A stretch of DNA of 64,000 nt, taken from Psychrobacter sp. APC 3426. Its GTDB lineage: Bacteria > Pseudomonadota > Gammaproteobacteria > Pseudomonadales > Moraxellaceae. The position numbers and the translations under genes were made by a program. Below, in pieces: positions 16,946 to 26,222 of the stretch (within the stretch, counting starts at the first letter, position 1; each line of letters starts with the position of its first letter). The notes beneath the pieces were generated by a model that worked only from the letters and a program-made list of their open reading frames with translations, searched no databases and was not told the origin of the DNA. The DNA is taken from contig NZ_JASDCF010000016.1 in the NCBI RefSeq assembly GCF_030408035.1, forward strand, positions 1 through 64,000, read 5' to 3'.

Positions 16946-17206
16946 CCTAAAGATCGAAGCGTGGTGGGCGCACCAATCATTGTATTTAGACATAACCTCG
17001 CATTACCTCAAACCCTCCAAACCCCTTATACATATACATAGTTGTCTTTATTGATTACTTGTTATTACCTGCTAGCACCTCTACAATGTTGTTAAATAAG
17101 TTGTTAAATAATATACAACGTCATTTTTTTGCGGTTAATTATGCAGTGAGGTTGTTGTTAAAAATATAATATTAGTTCACACGTATTATTTGAAACTATA
17201 AGCCAA
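16946..17206. other. AT-rich gap
   Basis: No gene or structured RNA was recognised here. This is part of the roughly 1.1-kb gap between the lprI-like gene and the phosphonate operon. Confidence 0.4.
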
Positions 17207-17227
17207 TGCTATGTTTGCTTAGATGAT

Positions 17228-17344
17228 GTGAGCTGTGAATATTGTGGAAGTGCCTGCCCAATTGAAGTACCTGCTGATATCGCTTATATGCGGGCAAAAG
17301 AGAGTTGGTTTTGTGCAGTATGTGAGCATGCCATAGTGACTTGA
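17228..17344 (+). CDS. Cys-rich micro-protein (zinc-ribbon-like), perhaps degenerate
   Basis: From a GTG the frame encodes 38 residues: three Cys spaced CxxCxxxC (C3, C6, C10), then PIEVPADIAYMRAKESWF, then C29xxC32xH34 and a short tail. An in-frame CxxC pair (codons 17207 and 17216) precedes the GTG, so the real protein may once have started further upstream, where no ATG exists now. The Cys pairs suggest a zinc ribbon or rubredoxin-like knuckle. Relics of the same coding sequence at 17797 and 34397 support it as a genuine protein family. No ribosome-binding site is seen. Family and function are unknown. Confidence 0.4.
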   Translation: MSCEYCGSACPIEVPADIAYMRAKESWFCAVCEHAIVT

Positions 17345-17796
17345 TTAGCAAGTGAATAATCAAAGCTACTATAAGCTAAAAAACTGATATTTTTAGCTTA
17401 CACAATCAACTCCTTTCACTTAAAATTTTGATCTTGTACTAAATCGCTTCGGCGCACTAGCAGCCCTTTTAGGATTTATCATTGTGTGCTTATTAGGTTT
17501 TAAAAAGCAAGCTAGTGCTAAAGTTAACTGATGAATATGCTTTTAGTAAAATTACTTTATGGATCAAGTAGTAATTTCTTAGATGCTCATAGCTTTGTTA
17601 ACGAGGGTTTTCGATTCTTAGTGTGATGAATAAATATCGATAATGATTAGATATAGGTAGTAGCAGAAAAGGATGCTGACGCTATATACGGCATATTGTC
17701 AGCACCTTTTTTGGGTTTGAAAAATTACTCAGGTGAGTTTGTCAAAATTGGGGCTTGAAGCTGAGATGAATGTCACCAATATTTTATTACTCGAAG
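17345..17796. other. gap without recognised genes
   Basis: An AT-rich non-coding stretch. It contains no frame with good start signals and no hairpin followed by a clear T-run. Confidence 0.4.
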
Positions 17797-17832
17797 GTTT
17801 ACTTAGATGATGTGCTGAATATTGGGGCTTGA
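17797..17832 (+). pseudogene. short relic of the Cys-rich micro-protein
   Basis: This reads V-Y-L-D-D-V-L-N-I-G-A-stop and shares the run cttagatgatgtg followed by gaatattg with 17218-17244, where the fuller copy reads V-C-L-D-D-V-S-C-E-Y-C-G. The Cys codons are lost. It lies immediately before the end of the HAD gene. Confidence 0.45.
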
Positions 17833-17835
17833 TGG

Positions 17836-18570
17836 TTAAATCAACTGAGCCAAATCAGTTAATTTATCCAATACGATATCTGGTGAATACTTTTCAAGCT
17901 GTACTTTGGTTTGCGCGCCAGTCAAAACGCCGATACATAAGCCACAATCAGCATTTCTACCTTCTTCAATATCGATACCACTATCCCCTGCTTTTAAAAC
18001 TTGCTGTGCATTTTCAATACTAAATTTGTTCATGGCAAGCGTAATCATATCTGGCGCAGGTCGACCATTAGACACATCATCAGCTGTAATTAGTGCATCA
18101 ATCTCGCGACCTACTGACCACCCTAGAATAGTTAATATCTTATTGGCAGTCTTTGCGTCATAGCCCGTATTTAAAACCACTGTTCTACCACTGGCTTTTA
18201 GCTTATCAAACAACGTCAATACCCCCTCAAACGCAGCTAAGGTATCTTTTGTATAAGCTGTAGCCAAACTGGTTTTAAAGACAGAAAACGCTGTGTTTGT
18301 CAGCTGTTTAACCTCAATATTAGGCATATCTAACTGGTTAAGTATGTCATTAATGGCTTGGCGTTTTTCTTTACCAGCCCCAAACACTAAGCAAATATCC
18401 AGATCTACTTGTTTATCAAGTTTACCTGCATCAGCGAGTACCTGGTTAATAGCATCCTGCACTGTTTTGTAAACCAAATTGTCTTCATTGACAGTCGTGC
18501 CTGCCATATCAAAAACGCATAGTTTGATATGATTGAATTGTTCTTTAATACTATTAATATCTGTACTCAT
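17836..18570 (-). CDS. phosphonatase-like HAD hydrolase (PhnX-related)
   Basis: A 244-residue HAD enzyme. The nucleophile motif is DMAGTTV (D21-T25), as in phosphonoacetaldehyde hydrolase. A lysine in the cap segment LVFGAGKEKR (K67) stands where PhnX uses a Schiff-base lysine. The later HAD motifs are VVLNTGYD and KAGDSGIDIEEGRNA. This fits the 'phosphonatase-like hydrolase' subfamily that travels with phosphonate transporters and an FAD oxidoreductase. Expected reaction: C-P cleavage of phosphonoacetaldehyde to acetaldehyde and phosphate. Its ATG abuts the stop of the oxidoreductase, so they are coupled. The lysine assignment is an inference without an alignment. Confidence 0.85.
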   Translation of the reverse strand: MSTDINSIKEQFNHIKLCVFDMAGTTVNEDNLVYKTVQDAINQVLADAGKLDKQVDLDICLVFGAGKEKRQAINDILNQLDMPNIEVKQLTNTAFSVFKTSLATAYTKDTLAAFEGVLTLFDKLKASGRTVVLNTGYDAKTANKILTILGWSVGREIDALITADDVSNGRPAPDMITLAMNKFSIENAQQVLKAGDSGIDIEEGRNADCGLCIGVLTGAQTKVQLEKYSPDIVLDKLTDLAQLI

Positions 18571-19712
18571 TATTTTGACTCCAATACTAAATGAATTAAC
18601 TCTTCACCAAATGCAAATCCTGTTGAAGCACCTGTACCGCCAGTCACCGATCCGATAACCACGCCTTTTTCTGGAGACGCTGTGAACACCACATCATCAC
18701 CGCTGGGATAAACCCCTAACCAATGCTGCACGATATCAATCTCACCAACATCCATCACTTGATGGAATTCGTTAATGATTAAATCATCAACTCGCACATC
18801 TCTAAATGGCAACTCCCTATCGCTATAATCATGGCTATCACCGATAATGAGAGAGCCGTCAGCAGATTGCACCACAATCAGATGGACACCTGCTTTGCGC
18901 TCTGCTGACTGGATATCGTCTAATAAATTGATTAATCCTCTTGCTTCAGGTAACTGTGCAAACCCATCGTAGCGAGCAAAGCTTAAATCCGACATCACCG
19001 CTGCATTTAATTTAAAGGCTTTTTTGGGCATTACACGCATCATATTGAGCGTGCAAATTTTGGCCTTAGCCTGCGCCAAGGTATCTGGATATAAACTGTG
19101 CAAATCGCTACCAGGGCAAACAACACAATGCTCTGTATGAAGCATACCGCGACTGGTATGAACCATAGGTAGCTCGATAGAATGCACAGTGGTTTTATTA
19201 TAAAAATCCACCCCATGTGTTTGGTGTAACCAATTTGCTAATTTACTAATAGCGGTCTTTGATTCAACTCTAAGCTCATGAGGACTATATAACACTCCCA
19301 AGCCCTCTTTAAGGTAAGAAGTATTTTTTGCTATTTCAGATTGAGTCAGCAATCGACAAGACGCGCCCATCTCTGTCTGTAAAAACGCCTCAGCCACGTC
19401 CATCGCTTCTGGACGCTGAATAAGCATATGCAAGCCGCTATGCTCCACATCGATACCCGCTTGCGGCGCAATATCTGCCCACACGTTACGGGAGTGCATC
19501 GCACGTTGCCAATGCGCGCCGCTTTGTTGGCCACTGACGGTAACAAAACCAAAGTTGCGTACTGATGCATCTTTATTCTGCGACTCCCGCTCTACCAGTG
19601 CCACACTCAGTCCTTTTTTTACTGCGGCATAGGCGCTGGCAAGACCTATGATGCCGCCACCGACGATTACCACATCGTATTTTTTTTCAGATAGCTTTTT
19701 TATTGATTCCAT
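18570..19712 (-). CDS. phosphonate-associated FAD-dependent oxidoreductase (DAO family)
   Basis: A 380-residue flavoenzyme. Its N-terminal dinucleotide-binding loop is VVIVGGGIIGLASAYAA (GxGxxG) and is followed by VERESQNKDASVRNFG, where DAO-family proteins place the FAD contacts. The C-terminus has the second FAD element GVVIGSVTGGTGASTGFAFGEEL. The context with a phosphonate transporter and phosphonatase-like HAD assigns it to the group of oxidases known to act on 2-aminoethylphosphonate and N-methyl-AEP, giving phosphonoacetaldehyde directly. No phnW transaminase is in the operon, so this enzyme would be the only source of the aldehyde here. Substrate preference is inferred. Confidence 0.85.
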   Translation of the reverse strand: MESIKKLSEKKYDVVIVGGGIIGLASAYAAVKKGLSVALVERESQNKDASVRNFGFVTVSGQQSGAHWQRAMHSRNVWADIAPQAGIDVEHSGLHMLIQRPEAMDVAEAFLQTEMGASCRLLTQSEIAKNTSYLKEGLGVLYSPHELRVESKTAISKLANWLHQTHGVDFYNKTTVHSIELPMVHTSRGMLHTEHCVVCPGSDLHSLYPDTLAQAKAKICTLNMMRVMPKKAFKLNAAVMSDLSFARYDGFAQLPEARGLINLLDDIQSAERKAGVHLIVVQSADGSLIIGDSHDYSDRELPFRDVRVDDLIINEFHQVMDVGEIDIVQHWLGVYPSGDDVVFTASPEKGVVIGSVTGGTGASTGFAFGEELIHLVLESK

Positions 19713-19780
19713 TGCGACTTTCTCTATTTTTAATAACGTGATCTTAAATTTTAATATTCAGCGAGCACTGTTTATAACGC

Positions 19781-20773
19781 TTATAGCTTTTGGCCATGAA
19801 AAAATGCCCTGTGCTTATCTAATAACTCAGCGGTAAGCGGCTCTGCATAGGTTTTTACATTTTTGATTTGGTTCTCAGATGCAACAATCTCACCGTCATA
19901 GATGATGTTCGGGTATACCTCTAGCAGCTGTGGTCGTGCATGTTTGACGATGATTTCAGCCATCTTCATCGCATTCTGATTGGTTTTGTCGCCTTTATCG
20001 ATGACAGCGACTGATTCACTCAGCGTATAATTACCTTCGCTTGGATCGATGTAATCAATGGGCAGCCCTTCTGCTTTATTAACGACGGCTTGATGGCGCA
20101 TGCCAAAACCAATGGGCACCTCACCTGCCATGACCTTTTTTAATGGACCTGATCCTGATAACTCTAAATTTGGCCCGGCATTTTCGCGAATATGATTCAT
20201 AAGCGTTTGTCCTTCGGCATCCATGCCATACGTGGCCGTGATGTTTTGCACAAATAACCAACCAGTAGACGAGCCATTGGGATCAACCATAGCAATTTTG
20301 TTTTGGTAGATAGGCTTTGCCAAATCTTTGGCGCTGGTTGGTCTAGGCAGATTTTGCGCGGCCATCTCTTTGGTATTTAAAATAATTGCCCCAGTAAAGC
20401 TTAAGATGGGTGCATAGTAGCTAGGTACTGCGACTTGGGGATTGACCTCAAAGCTGACATCCTTAAACATCGAATGCTTTGCCTGCGCGCTCTCTAAATA
20501 AAACGAGCTCATGGTGACCAAGTCTGCCTCTGTGTTTTTACCTTCCGCCAATAAACGGCCACCAAGCTCACCGGTGCCAAAGGATTGGAAGATATATTGA
20601 CCTTCATAGCCCGCTTGATCTAATACTTCTTGGATGACTTCTACCGCTTCTTCGTCGGCGTTACTATAGATGATGACCTCCTCTGCGCTATTGCCCTCTG
20701 AAGAAGCTGAGCTACAGCCAGTCAAAATCATGCCGCACGTGAGACCTATTATTAGCGTTTTGAATGAGAGCAT
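19781..20773 (-). CDS. 2-aminoethylphosphonate-type ABC transporter substrate-binding lipoprotein
   Basis: A 330-residue extracytoplasmic binding protein. The signal peptide ends in a lipobox (GMILTGC, Cys about residue 20), so it would be anchored to a membrane. The mature part is a family-1 (iron/AEP-type) binding fold: EVIIYSNADEEAVEVIQEVLDQ, then FQSFGTGELGGRLLAEGKNTEADLV, and LSGSGPLKKVMAGEVPIGFGMRHQAV. Together with the two-domain permease and the ATPase it forms the phosphonate importer upstream of the catabolic genes. The ligand is assigned by context. Confidence 0.86.
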   Translation of the reverse strand: MLSFKTLIIGLTCGMILTGCSSASSEGNSAEEVIIYSNADEEAVEVIQEVLDQAGYEGQYIFQSFGTGELGGRLLAEGKNTEADLVTMSSFYLESAQAKHSMFKDVSFEVNPQVAVPSYYAPILSFTGAIILNTKEMAAQNLPRPTSAKDLAKPIYQNKIAMVDPNGSSTGWLFVQNITATYGMDAEGQTLMNHIRENAGPNLELSGSGPLKKVMAGEVPIGFGMRHQAVVNKAEGLPIDYIDPSEGNYTLSESVAVIDKGDKTNQNAMKMAEIIVKHARPQLLEVYPNIIYDGEIVASENQIKNVKTYAEPLTAELLDKHRAFFHGQKL

Positions 20774-20850
20774 TTTTTATCCTATCGATTTTGTTGAGTT
20801 TTAATGATTAAAGTCTTATTTGTATGGTCGATAACGATCAGTTGATCTGC

Positions 20851-22548
20851 TCAAGCTGTCGTTGGCACAACAAGTGTCTCGTCTTTTACTTTAGTGGTAC
20901 CGTAAAGGCGTTTGCTATGTAAATGACGAATAATGGCAAACAGTATCAACGCGCAGATATTGGTCAGCAATATCATCAGCGATAAGATAAAAATCTCATC
21001 AAAACGCGCAAAATGCTGTAACTCTACGATTTTAGTGGTAAGCACCATGGTTTTGGCACCAGAGATAAAGATAACCGCGCTAATCGTTACCATGGCACTG
21101 ATAAAGTAGAAGGACGCCACCTCGATTAAGGCAAACAATGAATTGGGAATCACAATGCGCCGCAGTGTAGTAAACCATGAATCACCTAATAAACTCGCCG
21201 TCGTCTCCCAGCCTAAGTTCATTTTAGCCAGTGCGTTTTTACTCATTAGATAAGGTGTGGCGAAGTAGTGAATGATGTTACTTATCACGATAATAAAAAT
21301 GGTATTGGCGACAGCAGAGCCTGAAAACATCATGAGATAAGCAATACCCACGACCATCCCTGGTACCGTGTTGGTCACCAACGCTGAGCTCTGGATACTG
21401 AATTTACCGATTCTGAATAAACCAGAGCGCTCGCACAACAATGCTGAAAAGTAAGTGATTAAGGTACCAAAGATAGCTGTCAATACTGCTACGATCAGTG
21501 AATTTCTATAGACCCGCATTAGGTTGGCGGACTCTAAGACCTTGCTGACTGTTTCTGTGCTGAACTGCATTTGATAAGGCCACGTCTTGATCCACGGAAT
21601 GATAAATATCACCGCAAAGACCATCAGTAAGCAAAATAAGATAGCGCTCGACAATACCGCTAAGACTCGGTCTTTGGTTTTAGAAGTAGGAAGGTCGATA
21701 TTTTCAACTGAATCGTAGCGGATATTAAAGCGCGCGACATACCATAGTATGGCAATGCTTAGTACCGATGGAATGAGCATGAACAGTGCGACCACCGCCC
21801 CTTTCTCAAACGAAGGAGAGGCGCCTAATATTTGTGTATAAAGTTCAATAGCGATGACTTTATATTGCCCACCAATAGACGCTGGAATACCAAAATTCGT
21901 AAAGGCTAAAAAGAAACATTGAACCATTGCCGCCGCAAAAGTACCAATCAACGGGCGAATGACCGTCATGTCAAACTGGCGCAAAGACGAATCTCCCATT
22001 AATTCTGAGACGATAACGAATTTTTTGTCTAAATATTGAAAGGTATTGTTGAGTAATAAAAAGGCGATGGGTAAGGTATAAATCGTATAGCCAAGCCACA
22101 TTCCTTGGAAGCCGTATATATGTTCAAACAGCTGAAAGCCGAGTATTTGCGTCAATAAACCTTGCTTGCCAAAGGTATAAATAATAGCAAAGCCATAGGT
22201 CACTGTTGGCAATAACATAGGCAATAAGGCGGCGACTTTAATGACCTTTTTAAAGCCGTTCGGTAAGTTGGTCCAGTGCACGGTATAAGCTAAGATGAAA
22301 GCGAGCATGGTGGCGCTCAGAGCACTTACCGTCGCCACAAAAAAACTATTAAACATCACCTGTTTAAAGCTATCACTACTTGCGATACTTTTATAGTTAT
22401 CTAAGCCAATACCATCGCCGACATTTAATGATAACGCCAGCATTTTACCTAAGGGTACAAACAGAAAAGCGATGAATAAAATCGTCACAAATAGCCAAAT
22501 GGCTTTTGCTTGGGGTGGATTACTAAGCTTCATAAACGTCCAAAACAA
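20851..22548 (-). CDS. 2-aminoethylphosphonate-type ABC transporter permease (fused two-domain)
   Basis: A 565-residue inner-membrane protein with about 12 helices. It carries two copies of the binding-protein-dependent permease domain: residues about 60-270 and about 330-545. The EAA-like loops are SELMGDSSLRQFDMTVIRPLIG in the first half and ASLLGDSWFTTLRRIVIPNSL in the second. The fused arrangement is typical of the iron- and AEP-type importers. It follows the ATPase gene by 81 bp and precedes the binding protein by 77 bp. Confidence 0.87.
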   Translation of the reverse strand: MFWTFMKLSNPPQAKAIWLFVTILFIAFLFVPLGKMLALSLNVGDGIGLDNYKSIASSDSFKQVMFNSFFVATVSALSATMLAFILAYTVHWTNLPNGFKKVIKVAALLPMLLPTVTYGFAIIYTFGKQGLLTQILGFQLFEHIYGFQGMWLGYTIYTLPIAFLLLNNTFQYLDKKFVIVSELMGDSSLRQFDMTVIRPLIGTFAAAMVQCFFLAFTNFGIPASIGGQYKVIAIELYTQILGASPSFEKGAVVALFMLIPSVLSIAILWYVARFNIRYDSVENIDLPTSKTKDRVLAVLSSAILFCLLMVFAVIFIIPWIKTWPYQMQFSTETVSKVLESANLMRVYRNSLIVAVLTAIFGTLITYFSALLCERSGLFRIGKFSIQSSALVTNTVPGMVVGIAYLMMFSGSAVANTIFIIVISNIIHYFATPYLMSKNALAKMNLGWETTASLLGDSWFTTLRRIVIPNSLFALIEVASFYFISAMVTISAVIFISGAKTMVLTTKIVELQHFARFDEIFILSLMILLTNICALILFAIIRHLHSKRLYGTTKVKDETLVVPTTA

Positions 22549-22629
22549 TCAAATGGTCAGGTTTTTACTGAGAGACATCTATAGTCAGTATCTCAGTTGC
22601 CGATTCAGTCACTGTAAGCTTCTACAAAA

Positions 22630-23523
22630 TCAGCCTTTCACAGTATCTTTTGACTTTTGCTTATCATGGACAGTGATGGCTTTAGAATCAGCATGACGGG
22701 GGCTAATATCGGCCTCATACTGTCCATAGTTTTGGGCTTGAGTGTATTTACTTAGCGGATCAGCTTCAGATATACCGTTGGCAAATAAACTTAAGATATT
22801 GCGACGTTTGATATTGAGCTGGTTAAGAATGAAGTTGGTGACGAAATCATTAGCAGGATTGTGTATGATTTCAGCGGGTTCAGCGAATTGCGCCACTTTG
22901 CCATCTGATAGCAGTAAGATGCGATCAGATAACGTCATCGCCTCTTCTGGGTCATGGGTGACTATTAAAGTAGTCAGCTGATAGCGCACGGCAATCTCAC
23001 GAATACGCTCTTTGACGGTTTCCTTAATCACCCCATCTAATGCCGACAAAGGCTCATCTAACAATAATATTTTGGGTTTCATGACCAGCGTACGTGCCAG
23101 CGCAACACGTTGCTTTTGACCGCCTGATAGCTGATGAATGCGCTTATTTAGATGCGCCTTAATATCGAGTAAATCGATCAATTCATCGACTTCTTGTTGT
23201 GTACTGACACTAGGATTGTTACGCAGACCGTATTCGATGTTTTGTTTGACATTGAGATTGGGAAATAAGGCATAATCCTGAAAGACAATATTAAAGCCTC
23301 TTTGTCTCATAGAGACGCGGGTAATATCTTCACCGTTATAGGCAATTCGGCCACCATTGATATTAGTTAAACCTAGAATCATATGCAATAAAGTGGTCTT
23401 ACCACAGCCGGATGGCCCTAAGATTGAGACTATCTCACCCTTATTAATTTTGAGTGAAAGATCCTCGAATATCACCTTATCATCATATTTCTTTGTAACG
23501 TGTCTTAGCTCTAACATATCCAC
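22630..23523 (-). CDS. 2-aminoethylphosphonate-type ABC transporter ATP-binding protein
   Basis: A 297-residue ATPase. It has Walker A GPSGCGKTT (about 36-44), a Q-loop (NIVFQDYALFPN), signature HQLSGGQKQRVALARTL, Walker B ILLLDEPLSALDG and the H-loop VTHDPEEAMTLSD. The C-terminal extension after about residue 225 is polar and unlike common sugar-importer ATPases. It is the first gene of a five-gene minus-strand operon for phosphonate uptake and degradation. Confidence 0.88.
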   Translation of the reverse strand: MDMLELRHVTKKYDDKVIFEDLSLKINKGEIVSILGPSGCGKTTLLHMILGLTNINGGRIAYNGEDITRVSMRQRGFNIVFQDYALFPNLNVKQNIEYGLRNNPSVSTQQEVDELIDLLDIKAHLNKRIHQLSGGQKQRVALARTLVMKPKILLLDEPLSALDGVIKETVKERIREIAVRYQLTTLIVTHDPEEAMTLSDRILLLSDGKVAQFAEPAEIIHNPANDFVTNFILNQLNIKRRNILSLFANGISEADPLSKYTQAQNYGQYEADISPRHADSKAITVHDKQKSKDTVKG

Positions 23524-23653
23524 TCACCTAATCGCTTATGATTAAAATTTAATTATTTATCTTGGATAGGTCAGCAGTGTATCTGTCAGTTATGACATTT
23601 CGATGAAAAAATAAAGGTTAGACAACCTTATGTCGCTAAAACGTTCAAAAAAG

Positions 23654-23880
23654 TGAACCACCCCGGGATTATTAGAGACTGAGCTTTCTTAGAGAACAAG
23701 ACGATGAAAGCACGAAACTACACACCTGATATTAAAGAGCGCACCATTCGTATGCTGATGGCAGCAGCAAACAACTACCTTACATGGACAGCCGGCCAAG
23801 TCATCTATGGCTGGGGAGTTTTTAATCGTTGCTCGCGACCGTTACATCGAAAAAGGGAGGTGCATCAAAAAGCATGCTGA
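23654..23880 (+). mobile_element. relic of an IS3-family element (left end and OrfA start)
   Basis: An IS3-style terminal sequence (tgaaccaccccgggatta, 23654-23671) is followed at 23704 by an OrfA-like start, MKARNYTPDIKERTIRMLM. After about 32 codons the resemblance stops, and the frame runs into the MITE-like repeat and ends at 23880. No OrfB is present. It is a dead fragment. Confidence 0.7.
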
Positions 23881-24035
23881 TTAAAAAATTGAATAAATTT
23901 TAGGGTGGTGTGTCAAAAAGTATGCTGATCAAAATTTGAACAATTTTTGAAGCTTTAAAAGCCATATATAATCAGAGAACTTAGCATAGACTTCTTATTG
24001 ACTTTTAGCGCCAGCATACTTTTTAGAACACCACC
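23856..24035. mobile_element. MITE-like element with 24-bp terminal inverted repeats, plus a loose extra end
   Basis: ggtggtgtgtcaaaaagtatgctg (in 20-base terms, the first 20 bases of 23904-23927) is inverted at 24012-24035 with 21 of 24 positions matching. They bound a 132-bp unit with no coding capacity. A third, more diverged copy of the same end lies at 23856-23880 in direct orientation, suggesting a nested or repeated insertion. The repeats would be bound by a transposase that is not in this window. Confidence 0.65.
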
Positions 24036-24079
24036 AAATTATTTTTAGGATGACGTTACTGGTGCAGCTTTTGTCGCTA

Positions 24080-24928
24080 TTATGAAATCGACTGCAATAC
24101 TGTCTGAGTTTGGCGTTCAAGCTCTGCAATAGCTTCTTTATTTAGAGCGTCTGCATGCGGTTGTCCGAACTCCCCTCTTGCGTCACCATGGACGCCATCT
24201 TTAATGTCATTATCAAAATATTTACCAGTATCGTCAGCGAACTCATCCGAGATGGCAAGTTCAGTTAGGATGTTCGCTCCTTTATCCGCTGGTGACCAAT
24301 GTTGCCCATAAGCTTCATCGACCATTTTTGTATTGAGTAGCGAGCCTGGATTGACAGCGATTACATTGATGTCATCTGCCGCGACTGTGTCGGCTAAATC
24401 CATACTCCACATCGTTAGTGCCAGCTTACTTTGAGCGTAGGCATCTTTATCAGCGAGACGGTCTTGTCCTGCAAATGCCTTATATAATATGGGAGCTTGA
24501 GCCGCTGAGCTTAGGTTTACGATACGAGCTTTATTAGACTTTTTAAGCAGTGGTAACAAGGCGTTGGTTAACTCGTAAGGCGCTAGATAATTGACCACGA
24601 AGCGTACGTCCAATCCGTCTTTGGTCGTTGGCGATGCGGTGGTATAAATCCCTGCATTATTGATAAGCACATCAAGCTTTGGCAGCTTTTCGTTCACTTC
24701 TGCTGCCATCTTGAGTACATCGGTTAGATCAGAAAAATCAGCCACAAACCCGTCGATATTATCTACTGCTGCGCCTGTCGCTACCGCTTTGACTTCTGCA
24801 ATGACACTGGCAAGTTTGTCGGCATTTCTACCATGCAAGTACATTTGATGCCCAGCTTCTGCCAGTTTTAAAGCCGTCAATTTGCCAATGCCATCAGTGC
24901 TGCCAGTAATTAAAATAGTCTTAGTCAT
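24080..24928 (-). CDS. SDR-family NAD(P)-dependent oxidoreductase
   Basis: A 282-residue short-chain dehydrogenase. It shows TGSTDGIGKLTALKLAEAGH (Rossmann TGxxxGIG), the Arg of HGRNADKL (suggesting NADP preference), NNAGIYTT, the catalytic Ser in VNLSSAA, and Tyr and Lys in the YAQSKLALTM motif, then VNPGSLLNT. Substrate unknown. It is transcribed divergently from the LysR gene at 25208, an arrangement in which the regulator usually controls its neighbour. Confidence 0.88.
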   Translation of the reverse strand: MTKTILITGSTDGIGKLTALKLAEAGHQMYLHGRNADKLASVIAEVKAVATGAAVDNIDGFVADFSDLTDVLKMAAEVNEKLPKLDVLINNAGIYTTASPTTKDGLDVRFVVNYLAPYELTNALLPLLKKSNKARIVNLSSAAQAPILYKAFAGQDRLADKDAYAQSKLALTMWSMDLADTVAADDINVIAVNPGSLLNTKMVDEAYGQHWSPADKGANILTELAISDEFADDTGKYFDNDIKDGVHGDARGEFGQPHADALNKEAIAELERQTQTVLQSIS

Positions 24929-25207
24929 GAGCTGTCCTTATTGTTTGAGTTGTTAGTTAAGCTACTGTTTAAATTTTGGATGTGTGTTCTATTTTATCCA
25001 TCGTAATAGCGCCCATTGTAATGAAAGTGTTGTGATTCAAACAGTGGCTATACCCGAAAACACTTTCAATATTATTTTGAAAGTGGCTGATTTTTAAGCG
25101 GTTACTTAAGCTATTATTTGTTATATTTAAGACAATAAAATAACCAATCAAACCATTCTATTTAGTTTTAGATATTCCCATTTTAAATATCTCAACAAGA
25201 TGAAATC

Positions 25208-26100
25208 ATGAAAAATCTACAAGATTTACGTATTTTTATAGAGACAGCACGGATGGGCAGCTTGTCTGCATGTGCGCGTCATATGGACCTCTCGCCAGCA
25301 GTAGTGCCTCTATTAAACGCTTAGAAAATGATATCGATACCGTATTATTTATCCGCTCGACGCGCAAGCTACGCTTAACCAGCAAGGGTGAACAGTTTTT
25401 GCAACACTGTAAGGATGCGCTGGGAATTTTGGATAATGCTTATGCGGGACTGCATGATAATGATGCTGAGCTAACCGGTACGATAAGGTTGTCAGCGCCT
25501 TCAGATTTAGGGCGCAACTGGGTGCTACCTTGGCTTGATACGTTTATGGATACTCATCCCAAAGTGAGTTTGCAGTTGCATGTCTCTGATGGTCATGTGG
25601 ATTTATATGGACAGCAGATTGACTTGGCACTGCGTTATGGAATCCCGAAAGATTCTTCATTGGTAGCATTGCCCATCGTTTTGGACAATCGTCCCGTGCT
25701 TTGTGCCGCGACAGAATATTTAGCAGAATATGACGAACCAAAGACACCAAAAGATTTGACTGAGCGTAATTGTCTCTGTCTTGGGCACAATGATAAATAT
25801 TTTAGCGATTGGACGTTTGAGCGAGAAAGTAAGCAAATCAATGTCGCAGTATCGGGCAATCGACGTAGCAAAGATGGTGATGTAGTCAGACGCTGGGCAA
25901 TATTGGGGCATGGCTTAGCGCTAAAGTCACGTCTAGATGTCGCAGCTGATATAAAAACAGGCCGACTGCTTGAGATTGAGTTAGATGGCTGGCAAGTTGC
26001 CCCCTATCCGCTCTATTTGATTTGTCCTGAAAGACGGTTAATTGATCCACTATTTAATGCAGTAAAGGAATATTTAATTGAATGTGTACAGCATATTTAG
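25208..26100 (+). pseudogene. LysR-type transcriptional regulator, frameshifted in the DNA-binding domain
   Basis: A normal LysR start lies at 25208 (MKNLQDLRIFIETARMG). It reads through LSACARHMDLSPAVV and then hits a stop at about 25322. The family's continuation, SASIKRLENDIDTVLFIRSTRKLRLT, is found in another frame starting within 25295-25312. The shift equals a net loss of one base (one or four missing) in the recognition helix. The rest, including the substrate-binding domain (GTIRLSAPSDLGRNWVLPWL), is intact to 26100. It is either a recent pseudogene or a sequencing error. An internal ATG at 25270 would make a protein without a complete helix-turn-helix. Confidence 0.8.
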
Positions 26101-26222
26101 AGCGAGAAGCTGAAGCTAGCATTAAAATACACCGCAAAATAAAGCTTATAAAGCTCAATTCTTACTCCTCAGGTAGGACAAAGAGCCTTTATAGAAAAAC
26201 AATTTCGATCTCGTTATAAAAT

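Noticed and set aside
18570..19712. FAD oxidoreductase as D-amino-acid dehydrogenase
   Set aside because: The fold is the same, but the operon with a phosphonate importer and phosphonatase-like enzyme makes aminophosphonate oxidation more likely.
24969..25151. 60-residue frame between the SDR and LysR genes
   Set aside because: It lies in the divergent promoter region, has low-complexity composition and no start signals.
25270..26100. Short LysR reading beginning at an internal ATG
   Set aside because: Its first residues (MCASYGPLASS) do not fit the family, whereas the other frame upstream does, so a frameshift explains it better.
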